From: Clostridium mobile
GTDB taxonomy: Bacteria > Bacillota > Clostridia > Clostridiales > Clostridiaceae
Reading direction: 5' to 3'
Assembly: GCF_018918285.1 (NCBI RefSeq)
Contig: NZ_JAHLQF010000004.1
Location: 62,001 to 126,000 of the forward strand
DNA length: 64,000 nucleotides
Shown here: positions 34,438 through 44,231 of the stretch, piece by piece
How positions within the stretch are numbered: position 1 is the stretch's first letter
How the letters are laid out: every line of letters starts with the position of its first letter
Position numbers and translations under genes: made by a program
Notes under the pieces: generated by a model
Seen by the model: the letters and a program-made list of their open reading frames with translations, nothing else
Databases searched by the model: none
What the model was told of the DNA's origin: nothing

Positions 34438-35343
34438 TTATACCTTCATCTGTTTAACTTTATATTGTCCTACTTCTATCTTTATCCCATCTTCAAAAGG
34501 CATTGGGTTATATCCAAAATCATTAGTTGCATCTCCATGTGAATAACTCCTGTTTTCACCCATTCTTTGAACTTTTTCAATAACATCAAATTTTCCAATG
34601 CTTAGAGCCTTCATAATTCTCGCCGTAAATACTCCTAATCCCATAGGTATATTAACAAAAATAACTTTTTTATTAAGCTCTTGACTTATCAACTTAAGCA
34701 CATCAATCATCTTAATAGGCTTATCTCCTGAAAGGTCATAAGCTTTCAATTCTGGATTTTTGCTAGAAAACTTCAATACAGTATAATATGCTTTACCTAA
34801 ATCTCTAGCATTAACTGGTTGAATCAAACTGTTACCTTTATCTATTACAGGTATGATTGGTAATTTATGAATCATCTTAATAAACTTACTCATATTATGG
34901 TCACATAAATCTCCATATATCATAGTAGGTCTTAATATTGTAATGTTTATTTTGTAATTACTATCCTTTACAAACTCTATGATTTTTTTCTCTATTTCCT
35001 TATATTCTTGGGAAGCATTTTTAAAATTAGAGTAAATTCCAGTTGTGTGTACTAATATAGCTTTTTTAACATTATTCTTAATGGCTGTTTGTACAATTAC
35101 TGGCGAATGATGAATATTGTAAATATGTATTATTGTATTCACACCAACCATAGCTTTATCAATAAATTCTTTATCATCTAAATTTCCAACAACCTTCTCT
35201 ATCTTAAGCTGACTATTATCAAGCATTGATGTATCAGATGTTTCTCTAATAATGCAGCGTATAGTTCCTTCATATTTATTTTTAATAAGTTCTTGCAGAA
35301 AATATCTGCCGCTATGTCCTGTTATTCCTGTAACTAACAGCAT
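34438..35343 (-). CDS. NAD(P)-dependent SDR/NmrA-like epimerase
   Basis: A 301-residue extended SDR-like protein: Rossmann start LLVTGITGHSGRYFLQEL (TGxxGxxG), an IVGNLDD-like second motif, ILRPTMIYGD and a C-terminal DLSGDKPIKMIDVLKLISQEL. The usual YxxxK pair is not clear, so catalysis is uncertain. Likely modifies a nucleotide sugar used by the neighbouring glycosyltransferases. Lies between the initiating transferase and the second GT4. Confidence 0.82.
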   Translation of the reverse strand: MLLVTGITGHSGRYFLQELIKNKYEGTIRCIIRETSDTSMLDNSQLKIEKVVGNLDDKEFIDKAMVGVNTIIHIYNIHHSPVIVQTAIKNNVKKAILVHTTGIYSNFKNASQEYKEIEKKIIEFVKDSNYKINITILRPTMIYGDLCDHNMSKFIKMIHKLPIIPVIDKGNSLIQPVNARDLGKAYYTVLKFSSKNPELKAYDLSGDKPIKMIDVLKLISQELNKKVIFVNIPMGLGVFTARIMKALSIGKFDVIEKVQRMGENRSYSHGDATNDFGYNPMPFEDGIKIEVGQYKVKQMKV

Positions 35344-35370
35344 TTATATCCTCCTATATTTTCAATTAAC

Positions 35371-35988
35371 CTACATCGGAACATTCTTACTCTCACTAAC
35401 ACTGCTCCTAGCACTACTACCCCTAGCTCCTTCAAGTACGCCTTCTGCCCTCAATACCTTAAAAGCAGTCAAAACTAATATTTTCATATCAAGTACAAAT
35501 GATTGATGTTCTAAATAATATCTATCTAACTCCGTCTTTTGAAAGTCATCATTATTGTCTCTTCCATTAACCTGTGCCCATCCAGTGACCCCTGGAAGAA
35601 TCTTATGTACTCCAGCTTTAGTTCTAAGTTCTTTTAAATTGTATTGATTATATAAAGCTGGCCTTGGTCCAACAAAAGTCATATCACCTTTAATTATATT
35701 AATTAATTGTGGTAGCTCATCTAAGCTTGTCTTTCTTAAAACTTTACCAACTGGTGTTATATAACTTTGAGCACTCTGTAATTTATCCGTTGCTACGTTT
35801 GGAGTTCCTAATTTCATTGTCCTAAATTTATAAAATTTAAATAATTCATTGTTCTTTCCAATTCTCATTTGAGTAAAAAATACTGGTCCTTTTGAAGTCA
35901 ATTTTATAATTATTGATATTATTAAAAATACTGGTAATGATATTAATAGAAACAATAAACTAATTAATGCATCAAAAATTCTTCTCAT
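35371..35988 (-). CDS. Initiating sugar-phosphate transferase (WcaJ/EpsL type)
   Basis: A 205-residue monotopic enzyme that loads the first sugar-phosphate on undecaprenyl phosphate. Start at an ATG nine bases after GGGGGG, inside the longest frame. Membrane hairpin at about 4-27 (LISLLFLLISLPVFLIISIIIKL), then the catalytic block KGPVFFTQMRIGKNNELFKFYKFRTMK, DELPQLINIIKGDMTFVGPRPAL and PGVTGWAQVNGR. It ends in a short Ser/Arg-rich tail. Short form without the N-terminal CoA-binding-like domain; that domain is in the CapD-like protein upstream, whose frame it slightly overlaps. Confidence 0.94.
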   Translation of the reverse strand: MRRIFDALISLLFLLISLPVFLIISIIIKLTSKGPVFFTQMRIGKNNELFKFYKFRTMKLGTPNVATDKLQSAQSYITPVGKVLRKTSLDELPQLINIIKGDMTFVGPRPALYNQYNLKELRTKAGVHKILPGVTGWAQVNGRDNNDDFQKTELDRYYLEHQSFVLDMKILVLTAFKVLRAEGVLEGARGSSARSSVSESKNVPM

Positions 35989-36007
35989 CCACAACATCCC
36001 CCCAACT

Positions 36008-37873
36008 TTAAACACATTCAGTCATAGCTACTTCTGCTTCAAATCTTCTATAAGTAGGAACTATTTCTTCAAGCTTAGAAACAATTTCTTCCCTATCGTC
36101 TTTTTCAACTATTTTCCTAAATTCATTAATTTTAACCATTAGAGTATCAAAATCATCAAAGGTTGGTTTGCCAACAAAAATTTTCTTATGTGCAGTTTGA
36201 TTCAATCCTTCTTCTTCGGTTAAAACTTCTTCATAAAGTTTTTCTCCTGGTCTAAGTCCTATAAATTTAATTTCAATATCTTCATTTGGTATATATCCTG
36301 AAAGCCTTATTAAATCGCATGCTAAATCGTATATCTTAACTGGTTTTTCCATATCCAAAACAAATATTTCTCCGCCTTTAGCAAAAACTCCGGCTTGAAG
36401 CACTAATTGAGCTGCTTCTGGTATAGTCATAAAAAATCTATTAATATCCTTATGCGTAACTGTAACTGGTCCTCCACTTTTAATTTGATCAATAAATACT
36501 GGTATTACAGAACCATTACTTCCCAATACATTCCCAAATCTTACAGCTACAAACTGTGTTTCACTTCTTTTATCCATAGACTGAATAATCATTTCACATA
36601 CTCTTTTGGTTGCTCCCATTATATTAGTAGGATTAACAGCTTTATCCGTTGATATCATTACAAATCTTTTAACTTTATATTTATCAGCACAATTAACCAA
36701 ATTTAAAGTACCAAATACATTATTCTTAATAGCTTCACTAGGGTTGTCTTCCATCAATGGTACATGCTTATGTGCAGCTGCATGAAATACTATGTCAGGT
36801 CTATGTTTCTTAAAGATTAAATCTAATTTATCCTTGTCCCTAACTGATGCAATAACATATTTTATATTTTCATTTACACCATTTCTCTTAAATTCTTGTT
36901 GCAATACATATGCGTTATTCTCATAGTTATCAAGAACTATTATTTCTTTTGGCTTAAATCTTATAATTTGTCTGCATAGTTCTGAACCAATAGATCCTCC
37001 ACCTCCAGTTACCATAATAATTCTTCCTTCGATATAATCACTAATACCTTCCATATCAAGTTTAACTGAATCTCTTCCTAATAAATCTTCAAAATTTACT
37101 TCTCTTATCTTATTTAAGGTAACCTTTCCATCAATGATCTCATATATGCCAGGTATTAATTTGACCTTGCAACCTGTTTCTTTACATATATCTATAATCT
37201 CCTTTTTAGTAGCTCCATCTATAGCTGCAATAGCTATCAATATTTCATCAATTGATAAGCTTTTAGCTAATTTAACAATATCATTCCTAGTTCCCATAAC
37301 TTCTATACCGGCTACACGTGTGCCAACTTTATATTTGTTATCATCAATAAATGCTACTGGAAGATAATTAACTTCACTGCACAACTTCATTTCATTTACA
37401 ATAATCGTTCCAGCTTTACCTGCACCTATAATCATTACTCTCTTAGAACTACCGGAGTGATGCTTAACTCTAGCATCTAGATATCTTTTAATTATTCTAA
37501 AAGACATTCTAAATCCACCAATTAAAAGAATAGTAATCATACCGGATAAAATATTAACACTTAATGGAATCCTCGGTACTAAAGTAAAGCTATATATAAT
37601 TCCTAATAAGTTTGATAATATACAAGCATTTACTACTAACATAAACTCATCTATACTAGCGTAACTCCATAATCTTTTATAAAGTTTGAAAAAGCAAAAT
37701 ATTAACAAATAAATAATTGTAATTATAATTGCATTATTTTTAAATATTACTAATTCATGTGAAGGTATATTGAAATTAAATCTAAGCCAATATGCCAAAA
37801 TATAAGACACGTTTATTAATATAATATCTGCTATCATTAATATATATTTTCTTGTGGTTCTTATAGTATCCAT
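36008..37873 (-). CDS. CapD/FlaA1-family NDP-sugar dehydratase, membrane-bound
   Basis: A 621-residue protein; ATG at 37873 with GGAGGT six bases upstream. Four N-terminal membrane helices (about 8-110), a first Rossmann fold (IIGAGKAGTIIVNEM) and a second catalytic one (VTGGGGSIGSELCRQI). The catalytic region STDKAVNPTNIMGATKR has the S-M-K triad of the FlaA1/PglF group rather than S-Y-K. It should convert UDP-GlcNAc to a 4-keto-6-deoxy sugar for bacillosamine- or QuiNAc/FucNAc-type first sugars, which the initiating transferase downstream would load. First gene of the biosynthetic operon. Confidence 0.95.
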   Translation of the reverse strand: MDTIRTTRKYILMIADIILINVSYILAYWLRFNFNIPSHELVIFKNNAIIITIIYLLIFCFFKLYKRLWSYASIDEFMLVVNACILSNLLGIIYSFTLVPRIPLSVNILSGMITILLIGGFRMSFRIIKRYLDARVKHHSGSSKRVMIIGAGKAGTIIVNEMKLCSEVNYLPVAFIDDNKYKVGTRVAGIEVMGTRNDIVKLAKSLSIDEILIAIAAIDGATKKEIIDICKETGCKVKLIPGIYEIIDGKVTLNKIREVNFEDLLGRDSVKLDMEGISDYIEGRIIMVTGGGGSIGSELCRQIIRFKPKEIIVLDNYENNAYVLQQEFKRNGVNENIKYVIASVRDKDKLDLIFKKHRPDIVFHAAAHKHVPLMEDNPSEAIKNNVFGTLNLVNCADKYKVKRFVMISTDKAVNPTNIMGATKRVCEMIIQSMDKRSETQFVAVRFGNVLGSNGSVIPVFIDQIKSGGPVTVTHKDINRFFMTIPEAAQLVLQAGVFAKGGEIFVLDMEKPVKIYDLACDLIRLSGYIPNEDIEIKFIGLRPGEKLYEEVLTEEEGLNQTAHKKIFVGKPTFDDFDTLMVKINEFRKIVEKDDREEIVSKLEEIVPTYRRFEAEVAMTECV

Positions 37874-37894
37874 TTCTACACCTCCTTGCACCCT

Positions 37895-37972
37895 CTACCA
37901 ACAATTGATAAACTTCTCTACATTAATTCTTCTATTAACCTCTCGGTGTAATCTTCCTTCAATTTCCCGCAT
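37895..37972 (-). CDS. 25-residue leader ORF before the CapD-like gene
   Basis: ATG at 37972 with AAGGGGGAAGGG upstream; 25 codons rich in Arg, Glu and Asn, ending TGG-TAG. It lies 22 bases before the CapD-like start. It could be a leader peptide or an accident in a well-spaced AT-poor patch. Confidence 0.3.
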   Translation of the reverse strand: MREIEGRLHREVNRRINVEKFINCW

Positions 37973-38549
37973 ATCCCTTCCCCCTTAAGACTAAAATAAG
38001 CAAACTAAAATATTAACAATCTATGAACATATTACCATTGTATAACATTTATTATATTTCCATAAATTCTATATTTTAATTTTATAACAAAAATATACCA
38101 TTTATCTTATAATTTCTTCCTTTTTTTTAATATAACTTTAATTTACTATTAAATTCACTGTATTTTTTTGCTTTTTTATTCAATTTTAATTTAATATGAA
38201 TTAAAATTAAATCTCTATACTGCGTTACTTTTATTATAAATATGTAATCTTCTACATATTTATGCATTTTTCTTGATATATTTTAAATTCACCTAAATTA
38301 TTAATATGAATTCCTATTCATTTTATTGATATGATTAAATATTCTCATAAAATTATTTATCAATTATTAAATACATTTAAAATTAAATTAAAAGCTATTG
38401 AATTTTGAATGTATGTTTTTCTCATATAAATGCTTTAATTAATTAAATCTACCCAAATAAAGTTCTAAAAAACTTTTCTACATTTTTCGCATTTACTGAA
38501 AAACTATGAACTTTTTCAAATATAAGTAAATTAGGGTTATTGTAAATAA
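37973..38549. other. Long AT-rich gap upstream of the biosynthetic operon
   Basis: About 580 bases of very AT-rich sequence between the CapD-like operon and the CpsD terminator. It must carry the promoter of a large operon, probably near 38040-38080, where TTATACAAT reads on the minus strand. No ORF, remnant or strong hairpin was found inside it. Confidence 0.45.
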
Positions 38550-38593
38550 GAACTAACTATATAGGTTCTGTTCCTCCACTATATATTTAGTTC
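38550..38593 (-). terminator. Hairpin downstream of the CpsD-like gene
   Basis: 15-bp arms GAACTAACTATATAG/CTATATATTTAGTTC with one mismatch and a 14-base loop, about 30 bases beyond the CpsD stop. Only a weak T run follows on the minus strand, so termination may be partial. Confidence 0.5.
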
Positions 38594-38624
38594 CTTTATA
38601 TTTTAAAAATTATGCTCCATCTTT

Positions 38625-39362
38625 CTAGATAGCAACTTCACCAGATTTATTTTTTCCTTTTTTTCTGTCTCCATCTTTTCCGTAGTAGTATTGATAGTAA
38701 TATCCATAGTATCCTTTTTCGGATACTTCTAATTTATTTAGAACTATGCCTATTATTTTTGCATTTACTTTATCTAAAAGTTCCTTTGCCTTAATGGCAG
38801 CTGCTCTTTCTACTTCTCCTGATGATATTACTAAAAGTGCACCATCTGTAAAACTTGCTATTAGTTGGGCATCTGTAACTGCAATTATTGGTGGAGAATC
38901 TATTATGATATATTCATATTCTTCTCTTAACTCATCAATAAACTCCTTCATCTTCTTTGAACTTAAAAGTTCTGATGGGTTTGGAGGTCTTGTACCTGCA
39001 GTTAATATATCTAAATTCTCTACCTTAGAATCTTGAACTGCATCTTTAAAGTCAACTTTACCTACTAAAAGGTCTGATATACCTATTTCATTTGATAAAC
39101 CAAAGGTTTTATGTACTGTAGATTTTCTTTGGTCACAATCTATTAATATAGTTTTACTTCCTGACTGAGCCATAACTATAGCTAAATTAGCAGAGGTGGT
39201 GGACTTTCCTTCACCAGGCCCTGAGCTGGTTACCACTATGCTTTGAATTTTTTTGTCAAAGGATGAAAACTGAATATTAGTTCTTAATGTCCTATAAGCC
39301 TCAGCTATGGGAGACCTAGGATCTTCTATAGTAATTAAATTTCTACCTTCCATATCATTCAC
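38625..39362 (-). CDS. CpsD/CapB-family tyrosine kinase
   Basis: A 245-residue BY-kinase: Walker A GPGEGKSTTSANLA (about 48-61), Walker A' ILIDCDQRKSTVHK and Walker B YIIIDSPPIIAVTDA. The C-terminus is a tyrosine cluster, KGYYGYYYQYYYGKDG, the autophosphorylation tail that sets chain length. It works with the membrane activator CpsC, encoded two genes upstream, and is reversed by the CpsB phosphatase between them. Same operon, short spacers. Confidence 0.96.
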   Translation of the reverse strand: MNDMEGRNLITIEDPRSPIAEAYRTLRTNIQFSSFDKKIQSIVVTSSGPGEGKSTTSANLAIVMAQSGSKTILIDCDQRKSTVHKTFGLSNEIGISDLLVGKVDFKDAVQDSKVENLDILTAGTRPPNPSELLSSKKMKEFIDELREEYEYIIIDSPPIIAVTDAQLIASFTDGALLVISSGEVERAAAIKAKELLDKVNAKIIGIVLNKLEVSEKGYYGYYYQYYYGKDGDRKKGKNKSGEVAI

Positions 39363-39371
39363 TCCATTTGT

Positions 39372-40139
39372 TTACTTTTTGAAAAAACTAAAGAAGCTTC
39401 TCTTTTCTTTTATTTCTTCAAAATCAAACTCTATATTTTTATCTTCTAATAGAAACTTACAATTCTCTTCTAAATTATCGTAGACTTTAGGACTTATATC
39501 CTTTACCCTCTTTAGGGTAGGCAATATGCCTGGACATCTTCTTCCTATTCCATGGGCATCAGAAGCCACAAAATTACAAATTCCATGTTTAATCAGCGTC
39601 TCTGATGTCTTTTTAACATCCCCTCCAAATACTCCCCTTATACTTCCTGTGTTTATTTGAAATAAACACCCTTCTTTAATAAAAGCATTAATATTTGAAG
39701 GAGTTTCAATTATGTACTTATATCTTTCTGGATGTGCGATTATAGGCACTACCCCGAGAATTCTAATTTCATATATTATATCTAAAATATCCTTAGGCAT
39801 ATTCATCATGGAAAACTCCACTAACATAAACCTACTATTATTTAATCCTTTTATAATTCCTTCTTTATAAAGCTTAGGAGAATATTTGTCTAAAAATACT
39901 TCTTGCCCGGGAAATACTTTTATATCCACCTTATTTTTAACAGCTTTTTCATTAATTTTCTCCACATGCTTTAAAACGCTTTCATAATCATTTTCATAAT
40001 GCCCTCTATAATAATGAGGTGTAGCAATTATGCTATTTATATTTTCTTCCTTAGCCATCTTAAGCATTTCTAATGAAGTTTCTAAGTCCTCTGCTCCATC
40101 ATCAATGCCCTGAAGAATATGACTATGTATGTCCAACAT
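39372..40139 (-). CDS. CpsB/YwqE-type PHP tyrosine phosphatase
   Basis: A 255-residue PHP-family manganese phosphatase; ATG at 40139, ten bases after AAAGGA, gives the standard start MLDIHSHILQGIDDGAED with metal ligands in DIHSH. Further ligands are in ATPHYYRG, AHPERY and ASDAHG near the C-terminus. It dephosphorylates the CpsD tyrosine tail. Middle gene of the CpsC-B-D regulatory operon. Confidence 0.95.
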   Translation of the reverse strand: MLDIHSHILQGIDDGAEDLETSLEMLKMAKEENINSIIATPHYYRGHYENDYESVLKHVEKINEKAVKNKVDIKVFPGQEVFLDKYSPKLYKEGIIKGLNNSRFMLVEFSMMNMPKDILDIIYEIRILGVVPIIAHPERYKYIIETPSNINAFIKEGCLFQINTGSIRGVFGGDVKKTSETLIKHGICNFVASDAHGIGRRCPGILPTLKRVKDISPKVYDNLEENCKFLLEDKNIEFDFEEIKEKRSFFSFFKK

Positions 40140-40174
40140 ATTTATCAATCCTTTTTATATAGATTGTTAGATAT

Positions 40175-40855
40175 TTAGTTTTCTGTTTTTGGAATTATCC
40201 CAATTACCGGTACACCTAAATATCTTTCCACATCATCTTCTGTTTTTATGGTATTATCCATGTATTCCAAAATAAAGGTCAATCCTATAGATGCCATTAA
40301 GCCTACGAAAAATGCTATAGCAACATTTAAAGCTTTTTTAGGCTGTACAGGTTTTTCCGGCACCTTTGCTTTATCTATTATGCTTATATTTCCACCAGTT
40401 TTATATACTTCTTTTGATTCTTCAACAAAAGCTTCCGATGCTGCATTAATTATTTTTGCAGCTTCCTCTCCACTTCTATTTTCCGCTTTTATCACAAGTA
40501 TTTGAGTTCCTTGTTGAGGAGTCACTGTAAGCATTTTTTTGATTTGTTCTGGAGTATACTCTCCTTTTAATTTACTTGAAGTAGCTTCTGCCACTCTATC
40601 TGATTTTCCTATTTCTGCATAAGTCTTTATAAGATTTTGATACATTACTACATCATTATTTTGAAGATTTCCCTCCTGTCCCTCAAGCTTACCAACAATT
40701 ATGCTGGTTTTGGCTTCATAGGTTGGAGCTATTACAAAAAAACTTAATATACCTGATATTAATGTACATACTGCTGTAATGAGTACTATAAGATTAGCCC
40801 TTTTTCTTAATATACGAAAAAAGTCCCTCAGGTCTAAGGTTATTTCCTCTTCCAC
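40175..40855 (-). CDS. CpsC/Wzz-type chain-length regulator
   Basis: A 226-residue membrane protein with GTG start behind AAAGGAGG. Short cytoplasmic N-terminus, TM1 about 20-42 (LIVLITAVCTLISGILSFFV), extracellular coiled region, Pro-rich VPEKPVQPKKALN and TM2 about 178-198, ending in a cytoplasmic tail that activates the CpsD kinase. First gene of the CpsC-CpsB-CpsD operon. Confidence 0.95.
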   Translation of the reverse strand: MEEEITLDLRDFFRILRKRANLIVLITAVCTLISGILSFFVIAPTYEAKTSIIVGKLEGQEGNLQNNDVVMYQNLIKTYAEIGKSDRVAEATSSKLKGEYTPEQIKKMLTVTPQQGTQILVIKAENRSGEEAAKIINAASEAFVEESKEVYKTGGNISIIDKAKVPEKPVQPKKALNVAIAFFVGLMASIGLTFILEYMDNTIKTEDDVERYLGVPVIGIIPKTEN

Positions 40856-40882
40856 GTCGATTCCTCCTTTTGCTAGTTTAGT

Positions 40883-40915
40883 AGATGTTTAGATAAATCT
40901 ATTATCTAAACATCT
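40883..40915. other. 14-bp perfect hairpin between CWB2 gene and CpsC
   Basis: AGATGTTTAGATAA/TTATCTAAACATCT with a 5-base loop, followed by two further copies of the CTAAACATCTAAA-type motif to 40925. No T tract follows. It lies just after the CWB2 gene and before the CpsC gene on the minus strand, so it could terminate one or control the other. Confidence 0.5.
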
Positions 40916-40938
40916 AAACATCTAAATATCTTAAGAAA

Positions 40939-42972
40939 TTATTCTTCAATAAAAACTGTGTATTTTGAACTATTTCCTGAAGCTCCCTTTACAACTATAC
41001 TTTCAGCATGAATTAGACCTATATTGTCTATTCCAATTCCATCATTTTCTTTATCATAACCCTTAATTCTCAATAGCTCTATTAAGTCAATTGATTTTCT
41101 ACTGCTTAATTTATTTAATTCGCTTTCGCTTACATTTTCATTTAATGAGGTTAAGGATAGTTCTTTAACTTCTTCAGTAAAATGCACTTTAATACTTGTT
41201 ACATTTCCTTTAAAATTCTTTGGAACATTTATTGTAATACTACTTCCATCTATTGATCCCCTTATTTTAGAACCATTACTAGTACTTATATCAATTCCAG
41301 TTATTTTTATTTCTCCTTGAGCTGGTGGTACTACTCCTCCTCCAGCACCTCCTGCTCCACCACCTGGAGTAACGTTTGCAGCTCCTTCTCCTTCTAACTT
41401 AAATCCTTCTGATATTTGTTTTACAACTGCATCCTTAGGTATGTTTATTTCTACTCCTTTACCTTTAGATGATTTAGAAACAATCTTTTCTACCTCTGTA
41501 CCAGCTGCTAATTCTATTCTTTTTCCATCTTCTACTTCTATTTCTTTATATTTTCCGCTTAATTTTATTACACTTCTATTGCTTGTAATAACAACCTTGT
41601 CCACAGGAGTTTGTGATTTTGATTCAATTTTCACTTCTCCATCTAATGTAAGTTTATTTATTGTCGTATTTTCATTTATGTTTACATTAGCTTTTCCCTT
41701 TACAAAAACATCTCCTTTGATGTTTCCTTTAAGGTTTACATTTTTATTTTCTCCTGAATTTATCTTTATACCAGAAGTTTGTACATTATTTAAGTTTATA
41801 GTTTCCTCTTTTCCTGGATTTACGGTAAGAGCTCCTGAAATATTTAAATTACTTACAGTAATATTTTGTCCATAGGCATAAAGATTACCTTTGATGCTGC
41901 CTCCATCTAAAGTAACATTTTTACCTGTTATCTTAATGCTATTATCTTCGTTTAAATTCTTTAGATTTGCATTATCCTCAGTATATACCTTTACCGATGG
42001 TTTGATTTTATCAACAGCTGAGTTTGGAAGTATACCTTCTCCACCTAGAACTAATAAGTCTCCTTCTGGATTAACTACAGTATTTAAATAGTCTTCCGTT
42101 ACTTTTGGCAAATCCTTTGAGGAAAGTACCATTGGTGCATTATATTTTGCTGCAAGAGCCGCTCCTGATAAGGCATCTGCAAATTCATTGCCTTTAGGGC
42201 CCACTCCTAGAGCTGTTACTACTTTGCTATAGTCTAAGTCTTCTTCAAATTCCTTTAATATTTCAACGTTTGTATCAAATCTATCCTTACCGGATAATCT
42301 ATGAGGATTATCTAATTCATCTCCTATTTCTTTTGAGATTACTCCTGTTCCTCCAATTATGTAAGCCTTGTCCACTTCTTTATCTTTTAGATAGTTTTTT
42401 ACTTCCTTTGGTAAAGTATTTTTATCTGTAAGTATTATTGGCATACCTTTTATAGCTGCAATAGGAGCTACAGATAGAGCATCTGCATAGTATTCAGAGG
42501 ATGCTATTGCTACTTCTCCATTAAATCCTAGTTTTTCAGCTATTTTTATTGAAGTTTCATATCTATTTTTTCCGCCTATTCTCTCAATCTTTGCACCTTT
42601 AATATTGTTTTTTATGTATTGTTCAATTTTAGGAGATAATACTCCCTCTCCTCCAATTAAAATTACGTTTGAAGGCTTTAATCTCTTAAGTTCTCTTTGC
42701 CCTTCCTCTGTAAGTCCATCCCCCTTGGTTAATATTATTGGGGCATTATATTTCTTAGCAAGTGGCGCAGCACATAGTGCATCAGGGAAATTTTCTCCTT
42801 GAGCAATTATTACATATTCAGAAGTTTCCCATCCATATTTAGATATGGCCTCAGAGGTTTCATATCTGTTTTTACCACTTAGTCTATTGATATCATTTAC
42901 ATTTCCTTCTGCCTTAACATATCCAGTAGACATTACTAAAGCCATTGTAAGAGCTATTGCAGTTTTTTTCAT
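40939..42972 (-). CDS. CWB2 surface protein with beta-helix-like stalk
   Basis: A 677-residue exported protein: signal peptide 1-22, then three CWB2 wall-anchoring repeats beginning RLSGKNRYETS (30), RIGGKNRYETS (131) and RLSGKDRFDTN (225), which bind an anionic wall polymer. From about 345 to 530 there is a repetitive run of short beta strands (GGSIKGNLYAYGQNITVSNLNISG...) resembling a right-handed beta helix. A glycine-rich linker near 545-558 leads to a C-terminal domain of about 115 residues, not recognised. It is clearly paralogous to the 844-residue protein 1.3 kb upstream. It sits beside the CpsC/B/D operon, hinting that the wall polymer is the anchor. Confidence 0.93.
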   Translation of the reverse strand: MKKTAIALTMALVMSTGYVKAEGNVNDINRLSGKNRYETSEAISKYGWETSEYVIIAQGENFPDALCAAPLAKKYNAPIILTKGDGLTEEGQRELKRLKPSNVILIGGEGVLSPKIEQYIKNNIKGAKIERIGGKNRYETSIKIAEKLGFNGEVAIASSEYYADALSVAPIAAIKGMPIILTDKNTLPKEVKNYLKDKEVDKAYIIGGTGVISKEIGDELDNPHRLSGKDRFDTNVEILKEFEEDLDYSKVVTALGVGPKGNEFADALSGAALAAKYNAPMVLSSKDLPKVTEDYLNTVVNPEGDLLVLGGEGILPNSAVDKIKPSVKVYTEDNANLKNLNEDNSIKITGKNVTLDGGSIKGNLYAYGQNITVSNLNISGALTVNPGKEETINLNNVQTSGIKINSGENKNVNLKGNIKGDVFVKGKANVNINENTTINKLTLDGEVKIESKSQTPVDKVVITSNRSVIKLSGKYKEIEVEDGKRIELAAGTEVEKIVSKSSKGKGVEINIPKDAVVKQISEGFKLEGEGAANVTPGGGAGGAGGGVVPPAQGEIKITGIDISTSNGSKIRGSIDGSSITINVPKNFKGNVTSIKVHFTEEVKELSLTSLNENVSESELNKLSSRKSIDLIELLRIKGYDKENDGIGIDNIGLIHAESIVVKGASGNSSKYTVFIEE

Positions 42973-42992
42973 TAAATATTCCTCCTTTAAAT

Positions 42993-44111
42993 CTATAAAC
43001 CAAACATTCTTCTTACTTCACCAATACTTGCTCCATCTACATTAGAGAATATGGAATCCTTAACTGCTTTCTTTTCTTTTCCACTAAGTTTTCCATATAT
43101 TTTTTTAACTGATCCTACATTTCCTCCATAATTATAGGAAGGATCCTGAATTAACTTATCTATAGTAGATAGCATTATACCTATTATTTCTTCACCACCA
43201 CTTGATCCAGTAGAACCTAATGCATTAGATAACTGTCCCCTTACATTTATAAGAGCATCTACTTTCTCCTTTTTACTTTTTTCTATGTCGTCCACAGCTT
43301 TATCAATTTCTTTTTTACTTTCTTCATCCTTTGAATCTTTGCCTACCTCTTTAATATCTTCCTTTATTTTGTCCACTATATCTTTGGTAGGCCTTTCCTT
43401 GTTATCTTCTATTTTGTTTATTATGTTGTCGATTTTAGACTTTTCATTTTCATCTTTAGATTTGCTTTTTACTTCCTCTAATTGATTTTTTATCTTATCA
43501 AGTTCAATTTTAACATTTTTTTCATTGTCAAACAATGAACTTTCTACAAATTTATTCAGTTTTATGTATAATATTCCTTCCCTTACATCTAAAGAACTAA
43601 TAGAAAAAGGAACTAACTTTTTATCTATTAAAACCTTTCCTTCCTCCCCCTCTATGCCCTTTAGTTCATATTTTTTAATAGAATTAAAGATTAGAGATTT
43701 AGGAATAGGTAATTTGCCAACTTTAAAACTTTTAGGAGTGTATTCTATTTTATCTTCTACAAAATCTATCTCTCCCTTAGTATATATAACAATTTCTTTA
43801 TTCTTATAAATTACTGGAATTTTAACACCAACATAGTTGTCTTCTAAAAATCCCTCTGGAGTATTTATAATAATACCACCCTTTTTAATAGGATTTTTGT
43901 ACATTATAGATAGGGCCTCATTTAACTCTTCATTATTTATTTCTACTTCTTTTCCTGTTTTCTCCCCATCTCTTATTTTGCTTATAACTTCTGTGGAATC
44001 CCCCTCCCACTTTTTATAATTTATTTTACTAAAAGCAAGGGATGTCATTACTCCAAGCAATACTACGATTAAAGCTATGGATATCAACGTAATCTTTACA
44101 CCTTTTTTCAT
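42993..44111 (-). CDS. Membrane-anchored protein of unknown function, coiled coil
   Basis: A 372-residue protein; ATG at 44111, eight bases after GAGGAG, rather than the longer GTG frame. N-terminal membrane anchor at about 7-27, extracellular part of about 200 residues with beta character (NNEELNEALSIMYKNPIKKGGI..., VGVKIPVIYKNKEIVIYTKGEIDF), resembling the YpmS/DUF2140 layout but not firmly assigned. Then a highly charged Lys/Glu coiled coil (about 205-290) and a small C-terminal domain. It lies 20 bases before the CWB2 gene and is probably co-transcribed, suggesting a role at the cell wall. Confidence 0.7.
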   Translation of the reverse strand: MKKGVKITLISIALIVVLLGVMTSLAFSKINYKKWEGDSTEVISKIRDGEKTGKEVEINNEELNEALSIMYKNPIKKGGIIINTPEGFLEDNYVGVKIPVIYKNKEIVIYTKGEIDFVEDKIEYTPKSFKVGKLPIPKSLIFNSIKKYELKGIEGEEGKVLIDKKLVPFSISSLDVREGILYIKLNKFVESSLFDNEKNVKIELDKIKNQLEEVKSKSKDENEKSKIDNIINKIEDNKERPTKDIVDKIKEDIKEVGKDSKDEESKKEIDKAVDDIEKSKKEKVDALINVRGQLSNALGSTGSSGGEEIIGIMLSTIDKLIQDPSYNYGGNVGSVKKIYGKLSGKEKKAVKDSIFSNVDGASIGEVRRMFGL

Positions 44112-44174
44112 GCTTTTCACTCCTCAATTCAATGTATTTTCATTGAATATTTATACTCTCCACTATTTTTACAA

Positions 44175-44207
44175 AAATAACTCAGGTGGAAAACACCCGA
44201 GTTATTT
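44175..44207 (-). terminator. Terminator after the 844-residue CWB2 gene
   Basis: AAATAACTC-A-GGTG / CACC-C-GAGTTATTT stem with a GAAAA loop and A/T runs on both sides, about 25 bases after the stop. Confidence 0.75.
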
Positions 44208-44231
44208 ATTTGTATGAGGTTATCTAGCTTG

